A stretch of 64,000 nucleotides of DNA from Homalodisca vitripennis (taxonomy: Eukaryota; Arthropoda; Insecta; Hemiptera; Cicadellidae). Of this stretch, positions 48,299 through 59,680 are shown one piece after another (the first letter of the stretch is position 1; each line of letters opens with the position of its first letter). The position numbers were made by a program, and so were the translations under genes. Where the stretch lies: positions 197,978,001 through 198,042,000 of the forward strand of contig NC_060207.1 in the NCBI RefSeq assembly GCF_021130785.1, written 5' to 3'. A model generated the notes under the pieces. The model was not told the origin of the DNA, did not search any database, and saw only the letters and a list, made by a program, of their open reading frames with translations.

Positions 48299-48869
48299 CT
48301 ATAAATTTTCCAAACTAAGATTTCCCATAGTATTCTACCAACCTTTTCATATATTATTATTCCTGAACCGAATAAAAATTAAAATATTGCATTTGTACTT
48401 TCAAAAACTATTTAATTACCCGTACTGCTGCCATTTTTTAAGACAGAGATAGGTTTAATTTGAGAACATTTTATTGCAATCTATAAAAAAATTGTTTACT
48501 GCCTCATATCTGAAAACCATTAATCAACAATTGTTTACAAGCTTTATTTACAAAATGGGGGATTTAAAAAACATTAAACGTATACATCTTAAAATGGAAA
48601 TTGATAAAATAGTTGCCGTTGTTACATTTCAGTTAGAAAATATTATTAAAATCAAAATGAATCAATGTTTAATTTATAAATTACCTTATTGGATTGTAAA
48701 CTTATTATAATACGTGATATTTAGACTTCTTTTGAAATATAGAATATAGAATATTGAAATATGTAATGTATTCTATAAACTACAAAATTTTCAACTTCAA
48801 TCATATAGTTGACCTTTTACAGTTAGTATATGATGTATCAGAAATCTTGATATATTTACTTTTAAGAGT

Positions 48870-49210
48870 GGGAGCAGTAGGAAGAGTCTGGTCCCTAGTT
48901 CACTGGCCAGGCAAAGTAGTTGGCTCCATTTAGAGGAAAGTTTTACGGCCGAGGTCGGACTAAATCTTGTTACAACTTTCTAAGAGCGTTACCGCTGATG
49001 AGTTGGGTGGACTCTGGTGCTTTCACGCCGATTGACCCTTCTGCCAGTTTCCACCTGATTTCGTTTAAGTGTCCTCTCTTATTCTGTTTATTCACCTTAC
49101 GTTTTATCCAACCTAATCTCAGAAAGTCTGTTTGTTCTTAGTTCACTTTGAAAATGTGTACTTTCTTCATGATACTGTTCACCCTAGTTCTAATAAAGAC
49201 TTTATACATT
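48870..49210. other. GC-richer island, possibly LTR-like
   Basis: Stands out from its AT-rich surroundings (ggttccatttagag-type and ggacggccgaggtcgg-type text) and ends with ctaataaagacttta, a polyadenylation-like signal. This would fit the R-U5 part of a solo LTR, but I could not define TG...CA ends or a target duplication. Confidence 0.3.
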
Positions 49211-49899
49211 GCTCTAGTTCTATTTATAATTTAACTATTTGGATATTGCAATACATATATAGTTTATGTTCCTGAACTAAAATAATAATACCTTAATAAT
49301 CAATTATAAGCTGTGTACAAGTTTAAAATCTATTATACTAACTTTTGAACTGATAATAGTTGGCTTCAATTAATATATTACAGAACTTTACTACGGAAAT
49401 TCAAACATCTTTTCGATGAAATTAATCTAATGTATGGGGTAAAGGAATACTTGTTACTGAAGACACGGTATAATATTATTTTATGGGTAGTTTAAATTAC
49501 ACATGTGTACTTACCAAATTTACTTTTATTATATTTCCCGGATAATGTTAAATTCTCAGAAACACAAGTACTTTATAATTGTAGGTACTTGTAAACCTCT
49601 ATTGGCAAAACTTTTTTAATATTTTAAATCTTTAATAAACCAGGTAAAAGTTATTTTAGTGACAGTTTTCTAACAACCAGACATGTGTTCTGTTTTAAAC
49701 GTAAGATGAGTAATTAATCCACATCAAAATTATTTAAACATACTGAAGTTACTTTCAAATTGTATAAAGATAGTAAATTGTTTGCCAAGTGCAGTGTTTG
49801 ATCACGGTTTTCTTTATGGGAAACAGTACACAGATGGAGAGACCAGACGTCCCTTCTAGCAGGCTTGTAGCTCACACTTGCACACCCTGATCTGACCGA

Positions 49900-50200
49900 C
49901 AAGGCAAGGCAAAACGACCAGGTGTAGGATCTAGACCGGTTATAAAAGCACTCGACCTTGACCTCGATCCCGGTTCCCCTCTCGCTTTCTGGTTTCCAAA
50001 GCGAGCGTCTCTACTTCCTGTATGACGGAACTTGCTGTGCGACGTTCTATCCGGCTTAACTTCCTCATCTACCTGAACTTAAGCCGGTTCCTTGTCGTCT
50101 TTTTATACCTTTTGTGTACTGATGTGGGAGCTGTCGTTTTGTACCTCAAGAATCTTGCAGACTGACTGTGGGTTGGGATTAAATCTCAAAGGATATGAAG
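49900..50200. other. GC-richer island with a TATA-like box
   Basis: Contains gaccggttataaaagcactc, a good TATA-box context, followed by about 150 bases of mixed composition (gaccttgacctcgatcccgg). It could be an LTR or a promoter. It shares no obvious sequence with the island at 48870. Confidence 0.3.
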
Positions 50201-50794
50201 ACGGAGTACATAAAGTGTGATATACTTTGTAAAATGTGCTTGAAATAGATTTATCTTAAATGAAAACTTTATACAGAAATATTTAAACTCGTTTATTAAA
50301 ATTTAAATAATTATATGCTACACAAAAATTAAAACACTTCTGTACTTTCCCACGTACAAGAAAAATATTGGTTTAATACAACCGCTTATTTTTAATTTTA
50401 TAATTTATTACAAACTTATCAAATGCATTATTAAATTGTTTCGTTTTATGGACATGCCAATATCACGTAATTGAACGTTATTGACTCACTACATAAATTA
50501 TCATAAAATGTTGGAAAAAATAAGTACTATAATTCCATATAGAAAGGAGCAATTAATATAAAACGTTTAAAATCAATAGTATTATATTTACATGAACACA
50601 GATTTATGTATAATGTATAGCTGCAAATATGTATAATTTATGTACAATAAATAATGTTTCTTCCTGTACCGCACTCTTAAAAATCGTATTAAAGTCAATT
50701 TTGTTAAGCCTAATAAGGTCTTTAATTCATATAACTCGGAAAATACATCACGAAAGATTTTTCCTTTATAATAAAAACAACTTTACAAAGATAA

Positions 50795-50968
50795 TCACGT
50801 AGTCTTCTTAGCACTAGGCTTCTTGATGTACGTCTGTATATAAAAGTTGACAAACAAGGCCATGATAACACCTACGTTTGTCACCCAGATGACATTGTAT
50901 ATCTGGGAGACTGAGCAGTTGTTGTAGAACAGGTACACCATGAAAGCTATAGCGAACACAAACTGCGT
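50795..50968 (-). CDS. Elongase C exon 7 and stop
   Basis: 174 nt from a gtttcag acceptor to TGA at 50795. It encodes [18 protein letters not shown], a helix, [13 protein letters not shown] and the KKTT terminus. Confidence 0.93.
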   Translation of the reverse strand, partial: TQFVFAIAFMVYLFYNNCSVSQIYNVIWVTNVGVIMALFVNFYIQTYIKKPSAKKTT

Positions 50969-53900
50969 CTGAAACATACATTTTAGAATGTAAAAATTAC
51001 TTAGTAGATATTAAAGAATATGGTGGGCGTAATAGTACTAATTTTTATTCAACGTTAAATAAGAGCAAAAGCTCACGGAAAGTTCAAGCGTATAGTCTAA
51101 GATTAAAAAGATTAATATCTTGTCCTTGCTAATTCCTCCTATGTCCCTAAATACTGTCGTACTTTGTCTAAAATCTGTTATGTTAGATACAGTGTGTAGA
51201 TGTGGTCCCTGAGAAGATCCAGAGGATAAATTCACCTAGTAGTTCTGTATATATAAGAAGTCCAGCGGATAGTCATCGTTGAAAAAGAACTTCGTGAAAC
51301 ACTAAAAACCCAGCAAGTCTTATTCACAAATAAAATTATCTGACGTTTGCATCTGACATATTCACTTTTAATTAGATAAGTAGATATATTTGAGTATTAT
51401 ATTGTACAATGTGATATTTCATGTAATCCATATATTGATGACGTCAGTGTTGACCTTACTACCAGAATAAAAGTATCCAAAAGATAACCCAGACAAGAAC
51501 GTCATAATCATTCTTTGCTAATCCTAATTAAGGATATAGCACGAAAGATAGTTTGAAGGATTAAAAGCACTGACAAGTGGTGAGGATATTATATGAAAAT
51601 TATTTCTAAAGATCTTAACTCTTCCTGTTATCAATTAAATTCCAAATTTTCACCTAAAGACATTTCATAACTTCGTAAAAAGAAACTCCTTATCTTATTA
51701 CTCAACTTATTATTTTTATATGTACAAACCAGTGTATATGAATGTCTCGCTGAAAGTGTTATTGTACCTATTGTTAAGGTTACCTCATAATAGAAGTTTA
51801 AATATCAAAGCCTTCAAACCTTGCAGGAACAAATTACTTTTTTATGCATCCTTTTAATTGTACTTAATACACAGTTTACATAGAGATATTTCATGGAACA
51901 GCATTACTGAACTTCTTCAGTAGTTATTTAACTAGAATTTTAAATGTTGTATCGTTATTAGGAATAAATATTCATAATTTGATGCATATACTTCTTGAAC
52001 TATGTGTACTATTTAAAACCGTTCTAATGTTTCGCAGCAGCAGACGCTAAGGAGTTGAAAAGGTCCATTGCTACATATTGGACATCGTGCACATAACTAC
52101 CAAATAACGCAGATTGTGTGTTACGTCACTATATGGTGAATCGTTACCACATGGTATCATTATTGCAAACTTATACAACAAACATTGAAATTCACTACTA
52201 AAAAAATAATTTGTCTCACCAGTTGTAACTTTGTTATGTATTTCTTCCACCAAAGGAACTTCTGGACTTCTGGCCCAAGTCCTGCCAGGAAATAGTAGGT
52301 GTACATGACAACATGAACGAAGGAGTTAAGCACTCCCAGGACGATTCCTTGCTCCGCTGGAAAAAAATAACATTATAACGCTGGATTTATCAGATAAACA
52401 CATATGATCAAAATGTAATTTAAAATAATAAATTATAATTACACAACAATAGAAAAACTAATTTCAGCCGGTAACAAGGCGTCAATATTTATTTCTTTTT
52501 AAAGCCATTCTTACCTTGTATGTATTTTACACTGAGCCAGGAAAATGCAACCATGCTAGTGTGGTGGTACAGGTGGAGGAAAGTCACGTGGGAATTCTTC
52601 TTTCTTAGAATCATAAATATCTGCAAATAGTAAAATGTCCTAAGTTACAACTGGTTGATAAAATTATTAAAAGATATGCTACATCCGCAAGAGATGTCTG
52701 AAAATACACGTTTAATTTGTGGGATAAAGTTACTGTGGCATGACGGAATATTGTTACCGATCAATGTTTAGGATATAAATTGTCGTTGCTTTTTGGACTT
52801 TTACCTTCACCTCTAATTTGGGGTGAGTATGCAGAACAATATTTAAGGGATGGGATTATGTCAGTCGAAGCCTGGCATCTTCTTTGTTTACAAGGAGTAC
52901 GGCACTACTATAAGCGGCCACACGTGTAAGTCGGCGATGGCCATTGGCGTTTTTTTTTACATGAAATTTAACCACAAGGAAATGTTTTGGTTAATACTAA
53001 ATTACACTGGTTCTTAATAACAAAATATGCTAAATCCACAAGAAAATACAATTTTAATTTGTAGAGTCAAGTTCCTACGGCTTTTCGGAAGATTTAAATG
53101 AACAAAAAAACTTTGCCTTTACACTCACTCACTTCAGTTAACCAGATATTTATCAATAAACATTGCTTTCACTAAACCTTTTTTCTAGAATGTATTCCTT
53201 CCTATCTTAACAGTGAAACGTGGCATAGTAATAATGGGATTAGTTGCTATTTTGTGCTGCTTAATCAAAATTTGTCTAGTTTTGACTAGAATATTAATAA
53301 TAATTAGTTAACTTCTATTGGTTTGTAGTGAATTTATTATGATGTTAATACATATCGACATGTTATTAAATTTATTCAAGGGGGAATAAATCTATATTCG
53401 ACAAATTCGTTATAAGTTCCTGCATATTACAAAGTGGATAACTAGTAGTAGTAAGAAGGACCAGTGTGTTCTCCAATATTATGAAATTAAATTAAGAAAC
53501 ACATACAATTTATTATGTGAACTTAGTGGGTATTTCAAAAGTCATAGAGCATAACGAAATCAAAGTTATTTCTACTTCCACATTACAAAACCGTACAATA
53601 AATATTTATGTTCTAATTATATTATTCTCTGATACTTTGCTTATAACTATATACAATATCAGATTTACTTTAGTTATTTTTCATTTCAACATTTCAATAT
53701 TATTTATGATGGGCCTAAAAGGATAGCAAAGATCAATACCTAAATATATCAGTAGTGGAGTGTAATTCATGAAAGATTTGGAATTAAATATAAACATATA
53801 CATATTACTAGATAATAAAATAATTCTTTTTAACCCTACATCGGGCGCTAAACGCAGTTTTCCTCCGTGTATTTTTTATTATTAAAATAGTACTACTTTT

Positions 53901-55463
53901 CTGATGTTGACAGTCGTTTCCCGTAGCGTACTTCACGAGCATCTTTCGGGGAAGCAAAACAATAGCCTCCCGCTTATCTTTGTCAACATCTGTCAGTATG
54001 AGGTCTACTTCCGTGCGAGACTGGACGATTCCTCCGTGAGCGCCCGATGTTGTGTTTGTAGTGCTTGGACGAAATCTCCTTGAGCGCCTTATTGTGTTTA
54101 GTTTTTATGGAGTAATAATCCGTGTGCGCCTAAATGTGTGACCTGTGATGGTTTCTTTTTAAGTTTTACAATATATTTTATTTGAATTTTGTGAAATGGA
54201 GAATGAAGACGAGACACTTGTCAATACAGTACAGTACCAGTGTGCTAGGGAACATTTCAGTACTATTTATGGAATGAATATTGTCGTTATAACAACCAGA
54301 AGGAAAATGTTTTGAAACTTTGTGTAGTGTGTAAAAAAAGTTCTGGTAAAGAATTAATTTTGATTTCAGAGTAATAATTGACATTACAATTGTATTATAT
54401 CTCAGAAATTGAAGTAAGTTGTTTTTGTAAAAAGTTAAAAACTAAGTTAATTTCCAATTATTATTAGAGTAGGTTAAACATTTCTACAATTAATTGCATT
54501 ATTCCTTAAAATTAATCATGTTGTTATTATACAATAACATTTTTTAAGATTTTGAATTTCTTATTTGGAAAATTCATTACATAAGAGAGTAATTTTTATT
54601 TAATTTCTAAAAATGAATATATTACATTGTAATTAAATCAGTATGAATATTTAAACAAATGGCTATGATATCCATTTTTCGCTAACCTGGAGGAAACCTC
54701 CGTGAGCGCCTGATGGTGTTTCAAATTTTAAGCGCCTGATGGAGGGGTAAATTAATAATATAAAATACAGCGTATTTGGAGGCTGTACAGCCTCTCAGTT
54801 GTTAATTATTGGCCGGTGATAGTTATTGAAAACTGATTTCATTACATTTAACGAAATAAGCCATTATCCAAATCGCCCATTATCCAAATAGTTTTAAAAT
54901 TTGTTGATATGGCTATTTTCTTGTTGAGGCAGGACACTGCAAAAAGTATGCAAGTCTGGTGTTAGAATCAATATCGTTTTCGGCACGTTGTGCGGACAGG
55001 CTGACCGTATTCACCCAACATATTCGTTTACCTGGGTTAATTATTAGCTTTACCGAAGGTCAAATAGAGTATATTAAATTTACAAATAAAAAATTTGAAT
55101 TTGTAAACATAATTATGTAACCAGTTAATGTCGTGCTCCGTAAATGATACACGTACGACTATTGTTGACTATTCTATAATGATCTACTCACTGTATCGAT
55201 CATGTCAACTATCTTGGCAAATAAGTAGCACCAGGAAGCTAGATGAAGCTGCAAGAAATCAGTATAAGTTGTTATAAAACATCTTAACAATGCTAGCAAC
55301 TTTTTCTAATTAGTGAATATAGTGACTACGTGTTTAAAAACTAGTAATGTTTTATTGCAGATATGTAGTACTCAGTAATTGTTTGTAGAGAATAGTTTTA
55401 CTGAACATAGTTTTATCTTATGTAATATACACAATGCAAATGATATACTTCTGTATATAAACG

Positions 55464-55514
<51 letters not shown>

Positions 55515-55537
55515 TCAAACAGTAATATTTCAAGTGG

Positions 55538-55581
<44 letters not shown>

Positions 55582-58500
55582 CCACTTGAAATATTACTGT
55601 TTGAATACTTTTTGGGCTATGTGAGTACTAAGATTACAATTAGGTTCAAATTTTGTGTACTTTAGATTCATACTAAAACAAAATTAAATGTTAGAATCAA
55701 AGTCAATCCACAACATCTATAAGAATTATCACAATATGGATACGTTATTATCACTTATTAATGATTTCAATGCTTTTTCAAACCTATGATAATTCTTTAT
55801 TACCATTTCAAAGTTTTATAGTTTACACCTTGTTTTCCTACATAAAATGTGTTATATAGTAATTAGTAATGAACATATGTATAAAATGTTATTATGAAAC
55901 AAAAATAACATTGGGTATAAACTGCTGTTTATATTTTGTGTTACACTTATAAGTAGTTGTTTATCAAATTGACTTTTCAAGTTCACAAGTATAAACCTTG
56001 GAGGGAATAGCAAAAATACACCATAAGTTCATTTTCACCCCCTTCTCCATGTAAAAGAAAATATTTGTATTTCCAAATATTAGTGAGGTTTTTATCACTA
56101 ATATTAGTATACCTTACAAAATATTTAACATATAACAGTGTTTATGTGAAAATAGACTATACGAGTTCACTTTTGTCTTGCTAAGTAAGTGTAAGTATTT
56201 GTGTGTTTTTTTTTTTTTAAAAAAAACAAAAAATAGACCAAAGACCTAACACCCTTCAAATATAATTTACGTAATGTTATTCTTAATGATAATAGTACAC
56301 AAGTAATATAAATTCTGTATCTACACGTGGTCATAAAATACGAAAGGAGTAGAGTATTAAACGTTGTTATAATTTTCTCTTGTAATTTTATAACACTGAT
56401 CCGTTACGAGAGTGATAAGTTTGTAGATCACTCTTTTATTATAACAAAGTGTATTTCATCTCTAAATTTTTAATTTTTTGTAATTAAATGCATACATTAA
56501 AGCATACATTGTAGCAGACATTTTCTACGTGATAACTTGGTAGGGAAGAATTCAAACTTCCAAAGTACATCTGAAATATTAAAATTGACATAAATACTGA
56601 CACATGTGGCTAAAACATAATTGAAACATTCTTGTATTAAATATGATTGCAAAAGCTTTATGAGCCCAGTACAGTGAATTAGGGTTTTCAGTTTCACCCC
56701 TTGAAAAATTGAACGTTTTTTTATAAGTAACGTAATATATAAACCTAATTTGTATACTTTACATAATATGAACAATGACAGTTAATTTAATAAGATATAA
56801 CGCACATCTAAACATTATAATTTTAATATGAATTAATGTTTATTTAAATGCAACTGATGATGAAAATATTTGACGTTTTATTATTATTGTTTTTATTATC
56901 GAAGTAAATCTTACCTCAGTTCTCAAAGGATTTTCCTTTGGATCAAGTGGATGGCATCCATGTTGCATAATGTATGATATTGCAGTTGGATGTGTGAAAA
57001 ACTGAAAAAATATTTATCATGAAAGCAAATACTCGTAATTATCGCTTCAATATAAAATTCAAAATACAATAACAATATATGTATCTTAAAATTGTATATA
57101 TTTACGTACAAATTGTTATAATTTGGAAAATATACACTAATATCGCAATGGTTTAGGGTTCGTAATAAAAGTATATATCAGGATATTCCGCAAATTTGAA
57201 GATCTGTTCAGTTATGAGGCAGTCCAGAATCCGTCATTGATTGTCCTGACTAACCTACCTTGTGCTTTTCTGTCTGGAAACCGGTTCAGTAACACAAGAA
57301 CTGGTTGCGTTCCCAAAAATAAGTTATATTGGTACTTAAAGTGAGGATACCATTGTTTTTAGTGGGTTGAGTTATTTTTCGTTATTTATGACTCCACTGT
57401 TAATAATTTATAACTCAGTTTTAAACACAATCATTCATAGTCTAAACTTTATGACAGAAACAACATATTCTTTATTGCATGTATACAGGGGATAAATACT
57501 TTATTTAATTTTTATATTAACGTTATAATAACTGTATAGTTTATTATTATTGTGAAGGTTAATAGATATCTTTAAAATATTGTAAAACTCTCAGCAAAAA
57601 GGAATATAAAAATAGGTTGGTTTTTATACAATTTATAAGCAAAAGTGGAAATTAATATAGCTATAAAATAGTAATACTCACTTTTAGTAATTTATATTCC
57701 TACAACATGTATGAATTATTGTAAGTCTTATTTCTTTCAAAGTGAATTCTTCAATACCTTGGAAATGTAAATAAATTAGACATTGTCAATTATTTATGTG
57801 CAATATGTGTTTTCCAGTTTATTACTCATACTATAATCATGCGAAAATGTAAATAAAGAGATAATAGCACTTTCTTACTATTAAATAACTCCTGAAACAT
57901 ATTAACAATATGTGTTGCAGCCTGTTCTTTCAAAGAATGGCAAAAATTTTAAGACTCTCCTTTTGTTGACCATGGTTTCATATCGATATTTACAAAAACA
58001 AAAATCGAACATATTTGCATATGTAGAGGAATTTTAAATTTTTAGGCAAAGTGTGAATTAAAATTCGTGAAAAGTTTAAAAAACTATCTGGTAGTTTTCT
58101 TTTTTAAATAGAGTTGAAAGAAACAAAAATCATTTAGACAGTCAAACAGACAGAAATAAATGTTTTGCCACTCTCCTTTACTAACGCTCATCGAATAAAT
58201 GGGATTTTAAATGCAAACGTCTACTGCATATTCCACTGAAAATTAAGAACTGATATATTCAAAATTTTGTTTATTAGTTTAAAACCCCAGGTTATATATT
58301 ATAATAAATATAAATAAATTCATATTCCTACAATTCCTGCCTTTTAAATTAGGAATTGTACTATATAAAGGAAAAAGCAAATTATAAATTGTACAAGAAA
58401 TTCAAATATATCTTCAAGATATTACATTTAATAGACACCGTCCAAAAGTCTTTCTACATGTAACCTAATTCAGTATTCGAATTATTCCATCGTTTCTGTA

Positions 58501-59554
58501 TAAGGCCATCTCAGCCAAATTGCTTTTGCTTTGGGATTTTGCTACTAAAATTTGCTTTTAGTTAAACATATGGGTCAACACAACAAGGCCTAGATTGAGT
58601 GAGCAATTTTCAAACTCAAAAAACTTTAATTGTACTATTATATTGTGCCCTGCAGTTTATCAATCCGAAGGATGCTGTTATGAACAAATGTCAGTGACAA
58701 AAGCTCACCCAGCCGACCAGACACCCGTTGTAGATGACCTGGTAGAGGTTATAGACCATCATGGGCAGCTTCAATTCGTAGGGTTTCCTGCTGGCCATGA
58801 GACGTGGGCCGAGCCACAGGACGAAGGTGAGGTAGCCAGTGAGGATAGCGGCCACCGGCCATGGAGAGGCCACCAGTAGCCAAGAATTCAGAAGTTTTTC
58901 TGTAAAAAGAAACAACCATCATTCAAAAATATATAAATCAGTGAGCGAGTCAGATATATACTGAAAAGTTACATGTTTTTAAAAATAAATAAATTTTGGC
59001 AACACTAAAAATATATAGTTAAGTTTAATAATATTTTAAGCTCATTGTAAAAAAAAGTTGTGTTGTACAGGTTTTGTCTGATACTTTGGAGTCTGTTTTT
59101 TTATTTGGTTCCCCTACTACCTATAAATATGATGTAGACGCCAAATCACGTGCCTGACTTTGTAAGGCTGCATAGAATATGTAAAATATAAGTAAACTAT
59201 GTACTACTTCTATAGATGTTAAAATGGTCTATAAAATACTATGTTTGGTTAAAAATTTATTTATTGTGCAATTTTCTTGCTGCCCTCGAGGTTAGCTATA
59301 AGACCATTATATAAATGTTCGCTAGTGGTCAGCAAAACCCATGGAGTGACATGCATCATCATTATCGCATTCAGTTTTACCTATACAGAAATTATGCTTC
59401 ATATTAAGGTTACTTCGTTTTCAAGATATCGTTGAGACGGACAATACGTATCCAGTGATAGTAAAAATTAAAATAAAAAGAACTATTAAATGCTCACCAA
59501 ATTAAATATTAATATATCAGATTAAAATAAATAAAAATAAAATAAAAACAATAG

Positions 59555-59603
<49 letters not shown>

Positions 59604-59680
59604 CTTACCATTCCCTCATCCACAAAAGGGATATATTGATAACAATCAATAGATGGATGAGCGTTTCCGTCCATAGTCAT
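50795..59680 (-). CDS. Elongase C: ELOVL-family very-long-chain fatty acid elongase
   Basis: Exons 2-7 (58709-58899, 56915-57001, 55192-55248, 52515-52620, 52220-52356, 50795-50968) join in one frame, with exon 1 proposed at 59609-59680. By family it is an ER 3-ketoacyl-CoA synthase of the elongation cycle. Motifs: [27 protein letters not shown], a GCHPLDP loop, [16 protein letters not shown] (Asp for Glu as in A and B), [38 protein letters not shown] and [12 protein letters not shown]. The protein ends AKKTT, a dilysine KKxx ER-retrieval signal. Exon lengths and phases match gene B. The proposed first exon ends in phase 0, while exon 2 needs one leftover base, so the 5' end is uncertain: a missed small exon, an alternative first exon or an indel. 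A piggyBac-like element sits in intron 4. Confidence 0.88.
52220..52356 (-). CDS. Elongase C exon 6
   Basis: 137 nt, acceptor tttccag, donor GTGAGA. It encodes [22 protein letters not shown], then [16 protein letters not shown]. Confidence 0.95.
52515..52620 (-). CDS. Elongase C exon 5 (histidine box)
   Basis: 106 nt, acceptor atttgcag, donor GTAAGA. It encodes [20 protein letters not shown], then a membrane helix. Confidence 0.95.
53834..54747. mobile_element. piggyBac-like non-autonomous element
   Basis: The left end is TTAA (53830-53833) followed by ccctacatcgggcgctaaac. The right end is agcgcctgatggagggg followed by taaa, one base off TTAA. The ends are inverted (ccct...gggcgct / agcgcc...gggg). 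Near the ends a motif tccgtgagcgcc(c/t)gatg recurs several times (about 54033, 54078 degenerate, 54119 degenerate, 54701). TTAA target and CCC ends suit piggyBac. No transposase frame. Lies in elongase C intron 4. Confidence 0.55.
55192..55248 (-). CDS. Elongase C exon 4
   Basis: 57 nt, acceptor cttgcag, donor GTGAGT. It encodes [17 protein letters not shown]. Confidence 0.92.
55470..55608. repeat. (AT)n tracts with a 34-bp inverted repeat
   Basis: tattcaaacagtaatatttc...tggtaatat (55512-55545) and its reverse complement (55575-55608) flank one (AT)n tract; a second (AT)n tract lies at 55470-55508. The arms look perfect and would form a long hairpin. In elongase C intron 3. Confidence 0.85.
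56915..57001 (-). CDS. Elongase C exon 3
   Basis: 87 nt, acceptor ttttcag, donor GTAAGA. It encodes [20 protein letters not shown] with the loop cysteine. Confidence 0.88.
57002..58708. other. Elongase C intron 2
   Basis: AT-rich, no exon seen. It contains gacagtcaaacagacagaaa near 58137, an inverted relative of the repeat near 34040. Confidence 0.5.
58709..58899 (-). CDS. Elongase C exon 2
   Basis: 191 nt, acceptor ttttacag, donor GTGAGC. It encodes [14 protein letters not shown], the first helix and [14 protein letters not shown]. Confidence 0.93.
59558..59600. repeat. (AT)n microsatellite
   Basis: Alternating A/T tract immediately downstream of the proposed elongase C exon 1 donor. Confidence 0.95.
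59609..59680 (-). CDS. Elongase C exon 1 (proposed, phase does not fit)
   Basis: ATG at 59680, 72 nt, then a good GTAAGT donor. It encodes [20 protein letters not shown], acidic at its end (VDEGM) like the first exons of A and B. The others end in phase 1 after a Gly/Asp-type codon, while this one ends in phase 0, so direct splicing to exon 2 would shift the frame into an early stop. Confidence 0.45.

Larger units (their letters stand above)
43911..50794. other. Intergenic region between elongase B and elongase C
   Basis: AT-rich with two microsatellites, a repeat at 47341-47740 and two GC-richer islands (48870-49210, 49900-50200). No gene is recognised; short frames here start without ATG and show no family resemblance. 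Confidence 0.55.

Noticed and set aside
48474..48710. 78-codon plus-strand frame
   Set aside because: It starts at TTG, has low-complexity Lys/Ile/Asn composition typical of AT-rich DNA, and shows no motif.
58595..58879. 94-codon plus-strand frame
   Set aside because: It is the antisense shadow of elongase C exon 2, which has family motifs and splice sites on the minus strand.
9199..59600. CRISPR arrays or bacterial-type operons
   Set aside because: No regularly spaced identical repeats with unique spacers. The repeats are microsatellites, a minisatellite and transposon relics in eukaryotic DNA.
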